Source: Clostridia bacterium
Lineage (GTDB): Bacteria; Bacillota; Clostridia; Oscillospirales; Acutalibacteraceae
Assembly (NCBI GenBank): GCA_017399405.1
Contig: JAFQCT010000016.1
Span: 186,001-250,000, forward strand
Length of the DNA stretch: 64,000 nt
Direction of reading: 5' to 3'
Part shown: piece after piece, positions 1 to 9,197 of the stretch
Position numbering within the stretch: position 1 is the stretch's first letter
Layout: each line of letters begins with the position of its first letter
Notes under the pieces: generated by a model
What the model saw: only the letters and a program-made list of their open reading frames with translations
What the model was told of the DNA's origin: nothing
Databases searched by the model: none
Translations under genes and position numbers: made by a program

Positions 1-642
1 AAAGATTGTCCTGTATGTCAACAGAAAATGAAAGAACTTGGTATTGAAACCGGTAAGGATTTACAAGCCTATTTTAATAACAGAGTTAATGAAATGCTCA
101 AAAAACTTGGTAAAACAAGTATTGAGTGGAATGATGGTATATATGATAGTACCGCAACTGATATAATAGGTCATTACTGGATTTATCGCTCACCGGCTTG
201 GATAAAAAAAGAAAACGACAAGAGAAAGTTTATTGTTTCACCTTGTCCAACATTGTATTTTGATTATTCTCATTCAGTCGTGCCACTTAAAAAAGTATAT
301 AACTCCAATGTTGTAAAATCGGGCTTTGTTAATGAAAAGAATGTGCTTGGCGTTGAGTTTGAATCATGGGCAGAATGGATTGACGCTTTTGATGTATGGG
401 AGTTTTCTGTGTACCCAAGAATTTTTGCATTTGCAGAGGGAGCATGGACAGAGGATAAATTCAAGCACTATAAAGACTTCTATAAACGCCTTAATTTCTT
501 TAAAATGTATATGCGTTCAAAGAACATAAACTATTCAAGAATTGAAAAGAAAGTTTGGTTCAGGGTTAAAAACAAATCAGTTTTTCATCTTGGTAATCGT
601 GGTAACGAATTCAAATATAATGAAGAGTTGAAAAAGTTATAA
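1..642 (+). CDS. Beta-N-acetylhexosaminidase, GH20 family (C-terminal part)
   Basis: The frame is open from base 1, with nine codons before the first Met at 28, so this is the 3' end of a longer gene. The fragment (about 213 residues) resembles the C-terminal half of the GH20 TIM barrel: a Cys-x-x-Cys-Gln stretch before the first Met, a WND element near residue 34, a Tyr-Phe-Asp-Tyr element near residue 78, and the segment ending PRIFAFAEGAWT, which matches the conserved PR-x-x-A-x-AE-x-x-W of the family. The catalytic Asp-Glu pair would lie upstream of the window. The family removes terminal GlcNAc/GalNAc from glycans. No signal peptide can be judged. The next gene starts 13 bases downstream, so co-transcription is likely. 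Confidence 0.8.
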   Translation, partial: KDCPVCQQKMKELGIETGKDLQAYFNNRVNEMLKKLGKTSIEWNDGIYDSTATDIIGHYWIYRSPAWIKKENDKRKFIVSPCPTLYFDYSHSVVPLKKVYNSNVVKSGFVNEKNVLGVEFESWAEWIDAFDVWEFSVYPRIFAFAEGAWTEDKFKHYKDFYKRLNFFKMYMRSKNINYSRIEKKVWFRVKNKSVFHLGNRGNEFKYNEELKKL

Positions 643-655
643 TAGGAGAAGGCAA

Positions 656-2314
656 ATGACATTTACTAATTTATTATCATTTTTTGCAGGTATAGGTTTG
701 TTTCTCTATGGCATTAGTGCAATGGGTGAAGGTCTTGAATACGCTGCAGGCTCAAAAATGAAAAAGATTTTAGGAGCACTTACAAAGAATAAATTTTTAG
801 CGGTTCTGATGGGTACCATTGTAACAGCCCTTATTCAGAGTTCTTCGGCAACAACAGTTATGGTTGTCGGCTTCGTAAATGCGGGACTTATGACCCTCGC
901 ACAAGCTGTAGGCGTTATTATGGGTGCTAATATTGGTACAACTGTAACTAGCGTGCTTATTGCAATGGATTTAAGTATGATTGCACCGGTTGCTTTGTTT
1001 GTTGGTGTTTTTGTAATGCTCTTTGTAAAGAAGGATTTTATAAAGCATATAGCACAGACTATTGCCGGTTTTGGTATGCTCTTCTGGGGCTTGGACACAA
1101 TGTCAGTGGCAATGGAGCCATTAAGAGATTCGGAAGTTTTTGTTTACTTTATGACAAATTACAGTAACCCTCTTGTAGGAATTCTTATTGGTCTTGTGCT
1201 TACTGCTGTAATTCAGAGCTCATCTGCTAGTATTGGTATTTTACAGGCTCTTGCTGTTCAAGGACTTGTTCCTATTGAGTTTGCAGTTTATATACTTTTA
1301 GGTCAGAACATTGGTACTTGTGTTACTGCACTACTTTCAGCAGCTGGTTCTAAAACTAATTCAAAAAGAACTGCTGTTATGCACCTTCTATTTAATGTAT
1401 TGGGTACAGTTATATTCTTGCTCATTACTGCATTTACACCATATACAACACTGCTTGGAAAATTAAGTGACAATGTGTCTGTTCAAATTTCTGTAGCTCA
1501 TATTATTTTTAATGTTGTAAGTACAATAATCCTATTTCCATTTGCAAATTGGATTATTAAAATGGCGTGTATTATTGTACCTGATAAAGAACCTGAAGAT
1601 TCAAAACTTGAGTTTAAGTTTTATGATACGCATCTTCTCAGTACACCACCTGTTGCGGTTGAGCAAATCGGTAAAGAAGTTGTACGAATGGCTTATCTTG
1701 CCCGCGACAACTTTAATAGAGCAGCAATTGCACTGATTAATAATGATACTTCTAAACGCGAAAAGGTTGAGTCTGTAGAAGAAGTTATCAATTTCTTGAA
1801 TCATGGTATTACAAAAAATCTCGTAAAAATAAATGCTCTTGATTTGGACTATTCAGATGCAAAATATATTGGTCGTCTTTTCCATGTAGTAAACGATATT
1901 GAGCGTATCGGCGACCATGCGGTGAACTTGAGTGAAGCAACAACTGTTCGTAATAGTGAAAAACTTGCGATATCTGAAGATGCTGTTGCAGAACTTGAAA
2001 ATATGAGAAAATGCGTTGTCGATTTGCTTGATGCTTCAATTGCATCTTTTGAAAAACAGGAACTTACTGTCGAAGAGGCTAAACAAATTGAAACTCTTGA
2101 AACTGTATCGGATAATCTTAAAGAACGATATCAAGATGCACATCTTCGTCGTCTTAACGAAGAACATTGTGAAACAAGAGCTGGCATGATGTTTGTTAAT
2201 ACTCTTATCGACTTCGAGCGTGTTGGTGACCATGCAAAGAATATTGCTTTTGCAGTAGGTAAGAAACCAGGCGAAAGAGTAGCAGTTGATGAAGAAATGA
2301 TTAAAACATATTAA
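656..2314 (+). CDS. Na+/phosphate cotransporter with C-terminal PhoU-like domain
   Basis: A 552-residue integral membrane protein of the Na/Pi-cotransporter (NptA/PF02690) family. The two inverted family repeats are visible: QSSSATT at residues 61-67 with GANIGTT at 91-97, and QSSSAS at 188-193 with GQNIGT at 217-222. After about residue 320 the protein becomes a soluble helical region resembling PhoU, with two copies of an Glu-Arg-hinge-Gly-Asp-His element (ERIGDHAVN and ERVGDHAKN). The family couples Na+ to phosphate movement across the cytoplasmic membrane, and the PhoU-like tail probably gates or senses. A TAGGAGAAGG ribosome site precedes the ATG. It sits between two glycosidase genes, which may be chance. 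Confidence 0.9.
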   Translation: MTFTNLLSFFAGIGLFLYGISAMGEGLEYAAGSKMKKILGALTKNKFLAVLMGTIVTALIQSSSATTVMVVGFVNAGLMTLAQAVGVIMGANIGTTVTSVLIAMDLSMIAPVALFVGVFVMLFVKKDFIKHIAQTIAGFGMLFWGLDTMSVAMEPLRDSEVFVYFMTNYSNPLVGILIGLVLTAVIQSSSASIGILQALAVQGLVPIEFAVYILLGQNIGTCVTALLSAAGSKTNSKRTAVMHLLFNVLGTVIFLLITAFTPYTTLLGKLSDNVSVQISVAHIIFNVVSTIILFPFANWIIKMACIIVPDKEPEDSKLEFKFYDTHLLSTPPVAVEQIGKEVVRMAYLARDNFNRAAIALINNDTSKREKVESVEEVINFLNHGITKNLVKINALDLDYSDAKYIGRLFHVVNDIERIGDHAVNLSEATTVRNSEKLAISEDAVAELENMRKCVVDLLDASIASFEKQELTVEEAKQIETLETVSDNLKERYQDAHLRRLNEEHCETRAGMMFVNTLIDFERVGDHAKNIAFAVGKKPGERVAVDEEMIKTY

Positions 2315-2363
2315 AAATGTTATACAAGGATTTAATCAATATTTATATATAGGAGTTGAAAAT

Positions 2364-3758
2364 ATGAAAAAGGTAGTTTCTGTTATTTTGTCAGTAGTCA
2401 TTTTGTTAACATTGACTTCTTGCCAATCAACATTTCAAACTGATAATATTGACGCTTTCAGCGTAATGGATAATGCTCAAATCATCGGTGATTTACAGGG
2501 GCAAGTTGCAGCAGAGGGCACATTTATTGAAATCCGTTTTTCTGAAGAAACAACTTTTGATACTGTAGTTCTTAAAGAAAAGGATAATCAGATTGACAAG
2601 TTTTCAATCTGGGTTGAAGATGAAAACGGTGAATACAAATCAATATATCAGCAAGACCGAGTTGGTGAGTATAGATATTGTGAAATAGGGGAACACACAA
2701 CAGATTCTCTCAAAATCTGTATCAATTCTTCTAATGAAAATCAATATGATATTAAAAGTATTGATGTGCTTAATGTTAAAGATAATAAAAATGATAATTT
2801 CCGTATAACTTCATATCTTGTTTGCCAATGGTTTTATGGTAACGAAAACATTGATGCCGAAAAAATGAATACATTAACCGATATTATTTTGTTTGGTGTT
2901 GCAAGATTTGACGAAAACGGAAATGTTTATCTTCAAGACCTTGATATCAATGGCGAAATGGTAAAGGGAGATGTTATTTTCAAAGATATTATTAAAGATA
3001 TTAAAGAAACAAATCCTGATGCTAAAATCCATTGTAATATATTAGGGCCTGATGGAGCAGACTCTGACGATAAAGAAAAACTTCATAGCCAAGCGTTTGT
3101 TGATAATAGCGATGCTTTAATTAAAAATATTCTCAATCTTTTAGAAACTTATGAATTTGATGGAATATTCTTTGACTATGAATATCCTTACGCCAAAGAA
3201 AGTATTAAAGATTACTCTGATTTTCTTGTAAAACTTGACTCAAATTTAGGAGACTATATTCTTGGCGCGGCATTTTCTCACTGGAGTTCAAATATATCAA
3301 AAGATGCTATTGAAGTACTTGATAGAGTTGAAATAATGTCTTATGATAATATGACTGAATATAATAGTCACGCAGAATTTGCAACTGTTGGCGGTGCAAT
3401 GGCAGTTAAGGATTTCATAAAGAATGGTTATGACTTGTCAAAATGTGATTTAGGTTTGCCTTTCTACGGCAGAACTCATGGTGGTGAAGAAGCATGGCCA
3501 TCTTATGCACAAATTGCCGGAGATTTAGAGAATAATCCATTTAAGAATACAATTGCAAAATCATATATGAATGGCGTTACAAGTAATGATATAGTTACAA
3601 GTTTTAATGGTGTTCAAATGATTAAAGATAAAACAGCGTTTGCTAATGACTATGGTCTTGGCGGCGTAATGGTATGGCACTATACTTGCGATGTGGATTA
3701 TGAAAGTGATTTATCACTCTTCAAAGCAGTACAAAATTCACTTGAAACTAGAAACTAA
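2364..3758 (+). CDS. Lipoprotein with GH18 (chitinase-like) domain
   Basis: The protein has 464 residues. Residues 1-20 form a lipoprotein signal peptide with lipobox LTSC, so Cys20 should be lipidated and the enzyme anchored outside the membrane. Residues about 45-140 look like a beta-rich accessory domain. From about 145 onward it resembles GH18, with the signature DGIFFDYE at 266-273; Glu273 is the predicted catalytic acid. Later SYDNM and GLPFYGR segments match barrel strands 6 and 7 of the family. GH18 enzymes hydrolyse chitin or other GlcNAc glycans, or serve as spore-wall hydrolases (YaaH type). The exact substrate cannot be told. It ends at a strong bidirectional terminator. Confidence 0.8.
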   Translation: MKKVVSVILSVVILLTLTSCQSTFQTDNIDAFSVMDNAQIIGDLQGQVAAEGTFIEIRFSEETTFDTVVLKEKDNQIDKFSIWVEDENGEYKSIYQQDRVGEYRYCEIGEHTTDSLKICINSSNENQYDIKSIDVLNVKDNKNDNFRITSYLVCQWFYGNENIDAEKMNTLTDIILFGVARFDENGNVYLQDLDINGEMVKGDVIFKDIIKDIKETNPDAKIHCNILGPDGADSDDKEKLHSQAFVDNSDALIKNILNLLETYEFDGIFFDYEYPYAKESIKDYSDFLVKLDSNLGDYILGAAFSHWSSNISKDAIEVLDRVEIMSYDNMTEYNSHAEFATVGGAMAVKDFIKNGYDLSKCDLGLPFYGRTHGGEEAWPSYAQIAGDLENNPFKNTIAKSYMNGVTSNDIVTSFNGVQMIKDKTAFANDYGLGGVMVWHYTCDVDYESDLSLFKAVQNSLETRN

Positions 3759-3772
3759 TTATTAAAAACAAA

Positions 3773-3796
3773 AAGCCGTGCTTTTCAGCACGGCTT
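3773..3796. terminator. Bidirectional terminator between the GH18 and ackA genes
   Basis: A perfect 10-bp stem, AAGCCGTGCT/AGCACGGCTT, with a 4-base loop. Read on the minus strand it is followed by a T-rich run, which fits termination of ackA. Read on the plus strand the tail is weaker but still T-rich. Confidence 0.85.
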
Positions 3797-3818
3797 AATC
3801 TTTGTGATTTTTTAGGAA

Positions 3819-5027
3819 TTAAAGAGCATTTACAATATCTCTTGTATCTCTTGCAATAACAAGTTCTTCGTTTGTAGGAAGAACATAAACTTTAACTTTT
3901 GAGTTTGCTGTTGAAAGTTCGCCTTCAGCACCCTTAACAAGTGTCTTGCCATATTCTTCGTCAATTTCAATGCCAAGGAATGTAAGTTCTTTACAAACTT
4001 TAGCACGAATATCATCAGCGTTTTCACCGATACCGCCTGTGAATACGATAGCATCAATACCATCCATAGCAGCAGTGTAAGCACCTATATATCTCTTAAT
4101 CTGATATGCAAGAATATTTCTTGCAAGTGCACATTGTTCGTTACCTTCAGCAGCGGCAGCCTTTACATCACGGTCATCTGATGAAAGACCTGAAATACCA
4201 AGAATACCTGACTTCTTGTTAAGAAGTGTATCCATTTCCTTAACTGAAAGGTTTTCTTTTTCCATAATGAAAAGAATTGCTGATGGGTCAACAGCACCGC
4301 AACGAGTACCCATAATAAGACCATCAAGTGGAGTAAGACCCATTGTTGTGTCAATTACTTTACCGCCTTTAACAGCTGTGATTGATGAGCCATTACCAAG
4401 GTGACAAGTAACAATTTTAAGGTCTTCAATATTTTTACCCATTACTTCTGCACATCTTGCACTTACAAAACGGTGTGATGTACCGTGGAAACCATATTTA
4501 CGAACCTGGTATTTTTCATAGAATTCATAAGGAACAGGGAATGTATATGCTTCAGCAGGCATTGTGCTGTGGAATGCGTTATCGAAAACTGCAACCTGAG
4601 GAACATCTTTACCGAAAAGTTCAATACTTGCGTTAATACCCTGAATGTGAGCAGGATTGTGAAGAGGAGCAAGAGCACACATTTCTTCAATACCTTTAAT
4701 AACTTCGTCAGTAACGAGCATACTCTTGTTAAAGAGTGAACCACCCTGAACAACGCGGTGACCAACAGCTCTAATTTCGCTGATATTGTCAATAACCTTG
4801 TATTCACCCTCTGTGAGAACTTTTTTAACCTCAGCAAAAGCTTCTGTGTGGTTGCTCATAGGAGTTTTGTATTCAATTTTTTTGCCATCTGGTGTTTTGA
4901 AGCTGATACATGAATCTTCTGCACCAACTCTTTCGCAAATACCTTTTGCAATTACGCTTTCATCAGTCATATCAATAAGCTGATATTTAAGTGATGAACT
5001 ACCTGCGTTAATAACAAGAACTTTCAT
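3819..5027 (-). CDS. ackA: Acetate kinase
   Basis: A 402-residue protein matching the full length of acetate kinase. It starts MKVLVINAGSSSLKYQL, the N-terminal phosphate-binding strand of the ASKHA fold. It also carries the family segments VFDNAFHSTMP, YGFHGTSHRFVS, TCHLGNGSSI and FTGGIGENA. The reaction is reversible: acetyl phosphate + ADP to acetate + ATP, the ATP-yielding end of acetate fermentation. No phosphotransacetylase gene is in the window. A GGAGATG ribosome site precedes the start. The gene is divergent from tmcAL across a 119-base spacer. Confidence 0.97.
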   Translation of the reverse strand: MKVLVINAGSSSLKYQLIDMTDESVIAKGICERVGAEDSCISFKTPDGKKIEYKTPMSNHTEAFAEVKKVLTEGEYKVIDNISEIRAVGHRVVQGGSLFNKSMLVTDEVIKGIEEMCALAPLHNPAHIQGINASIELFGKDVPQVAVFDNAFHSTMPAEAYTFPVPYEFYEKYQVRKYGFHGTSHRFVSARCAEVMGKNIEDLKIVTCHLGNGSSITAVKGGKVIDTTMGLTPLDGLIMGTRCGAVDPSAILFIMEKENLSVKEMDTLLNKKSGILGISGLSSDDRDVKAAAAEGNEQCALARNILAYQIKRYIGAYTAAMDGIDAIVFTGGIGENADDIRAKVCKELTFLGIEIDEEYGKTLVKGAEGELSTANSKVKVYVLPTNEELVIARDTRDIVNAL

Positions 5028-5078
5028 TATTTACATCTCCATTCAAAAAATTTCTTGAAGTAATATTAAATCTGTATT

Positions 5079-5107
5079 ATTATATACTTATATTTGTTGA
5101 ATTTCAA
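5079..5107 (-). promoter_or_regulatory. Predicted sigma-A promoter of ackA
   Basis: On the minus strand, TTGAAA (5107-5102) and TATAAT (5084-5079) are separated by exactly 17 bases. Transcription would begin about 45 bases before the ackA ATG. Confidence 0.6.
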
Positions 5108-5146
5108 GGTTTCTTTTACCAAATATTTGAAAAAAGAGGTAAAAAT

Positions 5147-6322
5147 ATGTCCGTAATCGGAATTGTATGTGAATTTAATCCTTTTCACAATGGTCATAAG
5201 CATTTAATCGACTCTGTCAAAGCTGACGGAGATATTGTTGTCTGCGTTATGAGCGGTAACTTTGTGCAAAGGGGAGAGCCTGCGATTTTTCCAAAAGAAA
5301 TAAGGGCGAAATCTGCACTTATGAATGGTGCTGATATTGTTCTTGAATTGCCCTTTTTATATGCAACAGCAAGTGCAGAAATTTTTGCTTCAAGTGCTGT
5401 TAAAATTTTAGATGCTTTTGGTTGCGATAAAATTGCTTTTGGTACTGAAAATACAACTCTTAATCAACTTGAAAACGCTGTTGAGATTTTGTTATCAAAT
5501 GATTTTGATGAAAAAATTAAAAAATACCTTGAAGGTGGTTTGAGTTATCCTAAAGCACGACAAATGGCTTTTGAAGAATTCAACTGCGATTGTGACATTT
5601 CTTCACCTAATAATATTCTTGCAATTGAATATATCAGTGCAATAAGAAAGAATAATTATAGTATTACCCCTATAACCGTAAATCGCAAGGGTGCAAACTA
5701 TAACGATAACTTTGCTATTGACGAATTTGCATCTGCAACACATATCCGCAACCTCATAAATAATAACAAAGATTTTCAAAAATATGTACCTGAGAATGCA
5801 TATCAAATCTATAAAAATGCGTTAGTAAATGGTGAATATCTTAATGCAGAAAAATTTAATATTTCGGCACTTTCCATTTTGCGTTCAACAAATACAATAA
5901 ACCCTGAAATTGCTAATATGGCTGAAGGTCTTGAAAATAGGATAGCATCTGCAGTTAAAACAAGTTCAAATCTTGCTGAGATTTATGATAATGTTAAAAC
6001 TAAACGCTTTACTCATTCAAGAATAAGAAGGGCAGTATTGTCTTGCGTTATGAATGTAACAAATGACGACTTGCATATCCCTGTACCATATTGTCGTTTA
6101 TTAGGTTTTAATACAGAAATCAGCGGTAAACTCGGAAACTTGGTAAAAAAATGCAGTTTACCTTATGTTGTAAATTATTCTGATATACTAAAGATTAATT
6201 CGGGTAACGCATTACAAGTGTTTGAACTTGAAAACAAATCTACTGATTTATATAATCTTGCCTTGCAAAAAACCGGTAACTGTTCAACAGAAATGACCTA
6301 TCCTGTTATAAAAATGAAATAA
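5147..6322 (+). CDS. tmcAL: tRNA(Met) cytidine acetate ligase
   Basis: A 391-residue member of the YlbM/TmcAL (DUF795) family. The N-terminus carries the nucleotidyltransferase HxGH motif, HNGH at residues 14-17, after GIVCEFNPF. SGNFVQRGEP follows and is typical of the family. Characterised members activate acetate with ATP and transfer the acetyl group to the wobble C34 of elongator tRNA-Met, making N4-acetylcytidine. Its position divergent from acetate kinase is notable because the substrate is free acetate. An AGAGGT ribosome site precedes the ATG. Confidence 0.9.
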   Translation: MSVIGIVCEFNPFHNGHKHLIDSVKADGDIVVCVMSGNFVQRGEPAIFPKEIRAKSALMNGADIVLELPFLYATASAEIFASSAVKILDAFGCDKIAFGTENTTLNQLENAVEILLSNDFDEKIKKYLEGGLSYPKARQMAFEEFNCDCDISSPNNILAIEYISAIRKNNYSITPITVNRKGANYNDNFAIDEFASATHIRNLINNNKDFQKYVPENAYQIYKNALVNGEYLNAEKFNISALSILRSTNTINPEIANMAEGLENRIASAVKTSSNLAEIYDNVKTKRFTHSRIRRAVLSCVMNVTNDDLHIPVPYCRLLGFNTEISGKLGNLVKKCSLPYVVNYSDILKINSGNALQVFELENKSTDLYNLALQKTGNCSTEMTYPVIKMK

Positions 6323-6346
6323 TTTGCAGGAAATCTTGCAAAACGC

Positions 6347-6376
6347 TTGATTTTCAACATAGAAAAATGATATTAT
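6347..6376 (+). promoter_or_regulatory. Predicted promoter of the rpiR-cmk-ispH operon
   Basis: TTGATT and TATTAT are separated by 18 bases, 36 bases ahead of the GTG start at 6412. It is the only promoter-like sequence I see before this run of overlapping genes. Confidence 0.5.
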
Positions 6377-6411
6377 TTTAAGAGTTGAATTTTTATTCAG
6401 GAGTTGTTTTT

Positions 6412-7287
6412 GTGAAAAACTTTATTTTGTCAAAAGTTGATATAAAAACTAAAAAATTATCAAAAGGCCATAAAAAACTTGTAGCATATATTACCGAAAA
6501 TTATGATAAAGCTGCATTTATGACCGCAGCCAAGTTAGGTGAAAAAGTTGGTGTCAGTGAATCAACCGTCGTACGCTTTGCAACTGAAATGGGATTCAAA
6601 GGTTACCCTGAACTTCAAAAAGAACTTCAGCAGATGATTAAGTCTAAACTTACTGCTGTTCAGCGTATGGAAGTTTCAAGCAATCTTATTGGTGAGCAAG
6701 ACGCTATTAAAAAAGTTCTTAATGGCGATATTGAACTTATCCGTAACACTCTTGAACACATTTCGACTGACGAATTTACCAAAGCGGTTGAAACAATAAA
6801 TAATGCAAGAAAAATTTACATACTTGGTGTTCGTAGTTCAGCAGCATTAGCAAGTTTTCTCTATTTTTACTTGAATCCCGTATTTGAAAATGTAGTGCTC
6901 ATTGATACTTCAAGTGGTAGTGAAATGTTTGAGCAGATGTTTAGAATAAGTGAAGAAGATGTCTGCGTTGCAATCAGTTTTCCTCGTTATTCAAAACAGA
7001 CAATCAATGCACTTCGCTTTATAAATGACAGAGGTACAAAAATTATTGCAATTACCGATTCTTATGACTCACCAATTGCAGAATATGCTGATAATATTCT
7101 TGTTGCAAAAAGTGATATGGTATCAGTGGTTGACTCTCTTGTTGCACCGTTAAGTCTTATAAACGCTTTGATTGTAGCAGTAACATTTAGCCGTCGTGAC
7201 GAGGTTTATAACAATTTTAATAAGCTTGAAAGTATTTGGGATGAATATCAGGTTTATGATAAATCAGATGGTGGCGAAAATGAGTAA
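6412..7287 (+). CDS. MurR/RpiR family transcriptional regulator
   Basis: A 291-residue regulator. The N-terminal helix-turn-helix of the RpiR type is recognisable (GEKVGVSESTVVRFATEMGFKGYPEL), followed by a SIS sugar-phosphate-binding domain (IYILGVRSSAALA and later AITDSYDSPIAEYADN). The family senses phosphosugars. I chose the GTG at 6412 because AGGAG lies 8 bases upstream; an in-frame TTG at 6385 has no ribosome site. The stop overlaps the start of the next gene by 8 bases, so it is translationally coupled to housekeeping genes rather than to a sugar operon. Its ligand is unknown. Confidence 0.85.
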   Translation: MKNFILSKVDIKTKKLSKGHKKLVAYITENYDKAAFMTAAKLGEKVGVSESTVVRFATEMGFKGYPELQKELQQMIKSKLTAVQRMEVSSNLIGEQDAIKKVLNGDIELIRNTLEHISTDEFTKAVETINNARKIYILGVRSSAALASFLYFYLNPVFENVVLIDTSSGSEMFEQMFRISEEDVCVAISFPRYSKQTINALRFINDRGTKIIAITDSYDSPIAEYADNILVAKSDMVSVVDSLVAPLSLINALIVAVTFSRRDEVYNNFNKLESIWDEYQVYDKSDGGENE

Positions 7288-8530
7288 GAAAGTTATTGTA
7301 ATCGGTGCAGGTGCGGCAGGAACTATGGCGGCAGGTGTTGCTGCAGAAAACGGTGCAGATTTACTGCTTTTAGAAAGAAACGAAAAGATTGCCCGTAAAG
7401 TTATGATTACAGGTAAGGGCAGATGTAATGTAACAAATAATGTTGATGATGTTCAGTCGTTTATCCAGAATATTCCTGGCAATGGTAGATTTCTTTACAG
7501 TGCTTTTTCATCATTTGATAATCGTGATGTAATGGATTTTTTTGAAGATCACGGTGTCAAATTAAAGGTTGAGCGTGGTAATCGCGTTTTCCCCGTAAGT
7601 GATAAAGCGGTTGATATTGTTGATGCACTTAACAGGTATATAACAGATGCTGGTGTTAAGCGTAAAACTGAACGAGTTACAGATTTAGTTATTGAAAATA
7701 ATGAAGTTAAAGGTGTTGAAACAGAGTCAGGAAATAGTTATTATGCTGATTCAGTTATAATTGCAACAGGAGGTCTTTCATACCCACGCACGGGTTCAAG
7801 TGGTGATGGATATAAGTTGGCAGAGAGTGTTGGTCACACTGTTACAGAATTAAAACCGTCATTATCAGCACTTGTGTGTCGCGAGGGACTTTGTAGTGAA
7901 TGTATGGGCTTATCTCTTAAGAATGTTGCAATAAAAGTTTTTGATACTAAAAAGAAAAAAGAGATTTATGACGATTTTGGTGAAATGCTTTTTACACATT
8001 TTGGTGTATCAGGACCAATGATTTTGTCGGCAAGTGCTCATATGAGAGATATGGAAAAAGGTAGATATGAAATATATCTTGACTTAAAACCTGCACTCCC
8101 TCACGAAAAACTTGATGCAAGAATACTTCGTGATTTTGCAGATAATAATAACAAATCAATTTCAAATGTTTTAGCGTTATTGTTGCCAAAATCTTTGATT
8201 TCACCGGTGCTTAGAATGGCACAAATCAAGCAATCTGAAAAAATCAATCAAATAACAAAAGAAATGAGAAAAAACCTTGTTGATACAATTAAATCCATTA
8301 AACTTACAGTTATGGATTTTAATGATATTTCAGAGGCAATTGTTACAGCAGGTGGCGTAAAGGTAAGTGAAATCAATCCTAAAACTATGGAAAGTAAAAT
8401 CTGTAATGGGTTGTATTTTGCAGGTGAAGTTATAGATTGCGATGGTTATACAGGTGGTTTTAACTTGCAAATCGCATTTTCTACAGGACATTTAGCGGGG
8501 GTTTCCGCAAGTAATACAGATGAGGTGTAA
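7280..8530 (+). CDS. FAD-dependent oxidoreductase, HI0933/YhiN family
   Basis: The protein has 416 residues when started at the ATG at 7280, which overlaps the end of the regulator gene. The dinucleotide-binding motif GAGAAG is at residues 9-14, and the family-typical GKGRCNVTN follows. The C-terminal part has GLYFAGEVIDCDGYTGGFNLQ, the conserved FAD-contacting end of HI0933-like flavoproteins. The physiological substrate of this family is not established. In many Clostridia it lies, as here, just before cmk, plsC and ispH. A longer in-frame reading from 7196 has no ribosome site and would overlap the regulator much more. Confidence 0.85.
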   Translation: MSKKVIVIGAGAAGTMAAGVAAENGADLLLLERNEKIARKVMITGKGRCNVTNNVDDVQSFIQNIPGNGRFLYSAFSSFDNRDVMDFFEDHGVKLKVERGNRVFPVSDKAVDIVDALNRYITDAGVKRKTERVTDLVIENNEVKGVETESGNSYYADSVIIATGGLSYPRTGSSGDGYKLAESVGHTVTELKPSLSALVCREGLCSECMGLSLKNVAIKVFDTKKKKEIYDDFGEMLFTHFGVSGPMILSASAHMRDMEKGRYEIYLDLKPALPHEKLDARILRDFADNNNKSISNVLALLLPKSLISPVLRMAQIKQSEKINQITKEMRKNLVDTIKSIKLTVMDFNDISEAIVTAGGVKVSEINPKTMESKICNGLYFAGEVIDCDGYTGGFNLQIAFSTGHLAGVSASNTDEV

Positions 8531-8534
8531 TTTT

Positions 8535-9197
8535 ATGATTAATGTTGCTATTGATGGACCTGCAGGTGCAGGAAAAAGTACAGTTGCCCGTGCAGCTGCA
8601 CAGAAATTAGGCTATATTTATGTTGACACAGGTGCTCTTTACAGAGCAGTTGGTGTTTATTGCCTTCGTAAAGGTATTGAAACAACTGATGCTCAAAGCG
8701 TTGGTGCGATACTTAATGAAATTACAGTTGAATTAAAATTCATTGATGGTGTTCAGCATGTATTCCTTAATGGTGACGATGTATCAACTGAAATCAGACT
8801 TCCCGAGGCTTCTATGGCTGCATCTAATGTTTCAGCAATTCCTGCGGTGCGTGCATTTTTGTTTGATTTACAGCGTGATATTGCTGCTAAAAATAATTGC
8901 ATTATGGATGGCCGCGATATTGGTACTGTTGTTCTTCCAAACGCACAGGTTAAAATCTTTTTAACTGCTGATGATACTGAAAGAGCAATGAGAAGATATA
9001 AAGAACTTCTGGAAAAGGGCAGTACTGTTACTTATCAAGAAGTTCTTGACGATTTGCGTGTTCGTGATTATAACGACTCTCACCGCGAAATTGCACCATT
9101 AAAGCCTGCTGAAGATTCTGTTATTGTTAATACAACAAACTATACACTTGAAGAATCTATCAATAAAATTGTTGAGACAGTTGAGGAGAAGTTATAA
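8535..9197 (+). CDS. cmk: Cytidylate kinase
   Basis: A 220-residue protein starting MINVAIDGPAGAGKST, with the P-loop at residues 8-16. It then has YVDTGALYRAVG and MDGRDIGTVVLP, both characteristic of CMP kinase, and the lid segment with paired arginines (RAMRRYKEL). It phosphorylates (d)CMP to (d)CDP with ATP. The ATG at 8535 has GAGGTG upstream. Its stop overlaps the plsC start as TAATG. A second, more distant cytidylate-kinase-like gene lies at 25959-26588. Confidence 0.95.
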   Translation: MINVAIDGPAGAGKSTVARAAAQKLGYIYVDTGALYRAVGVYCLRKGIETTDAQSVGAILNEITVELKFIDGVQHVFLNGDDVSTEIRLPEASMAASNVSAIPAVRAFLFDLQRDIAAKNNCIMDGRDIGTVVLPNAQVKIFLTADDTERAMRRYKELLEKGSTVTYQEVLDDLRVRDYNDSHREIAPLKPAEDSVIVNTTNYTLEESINKIVETVEEKL

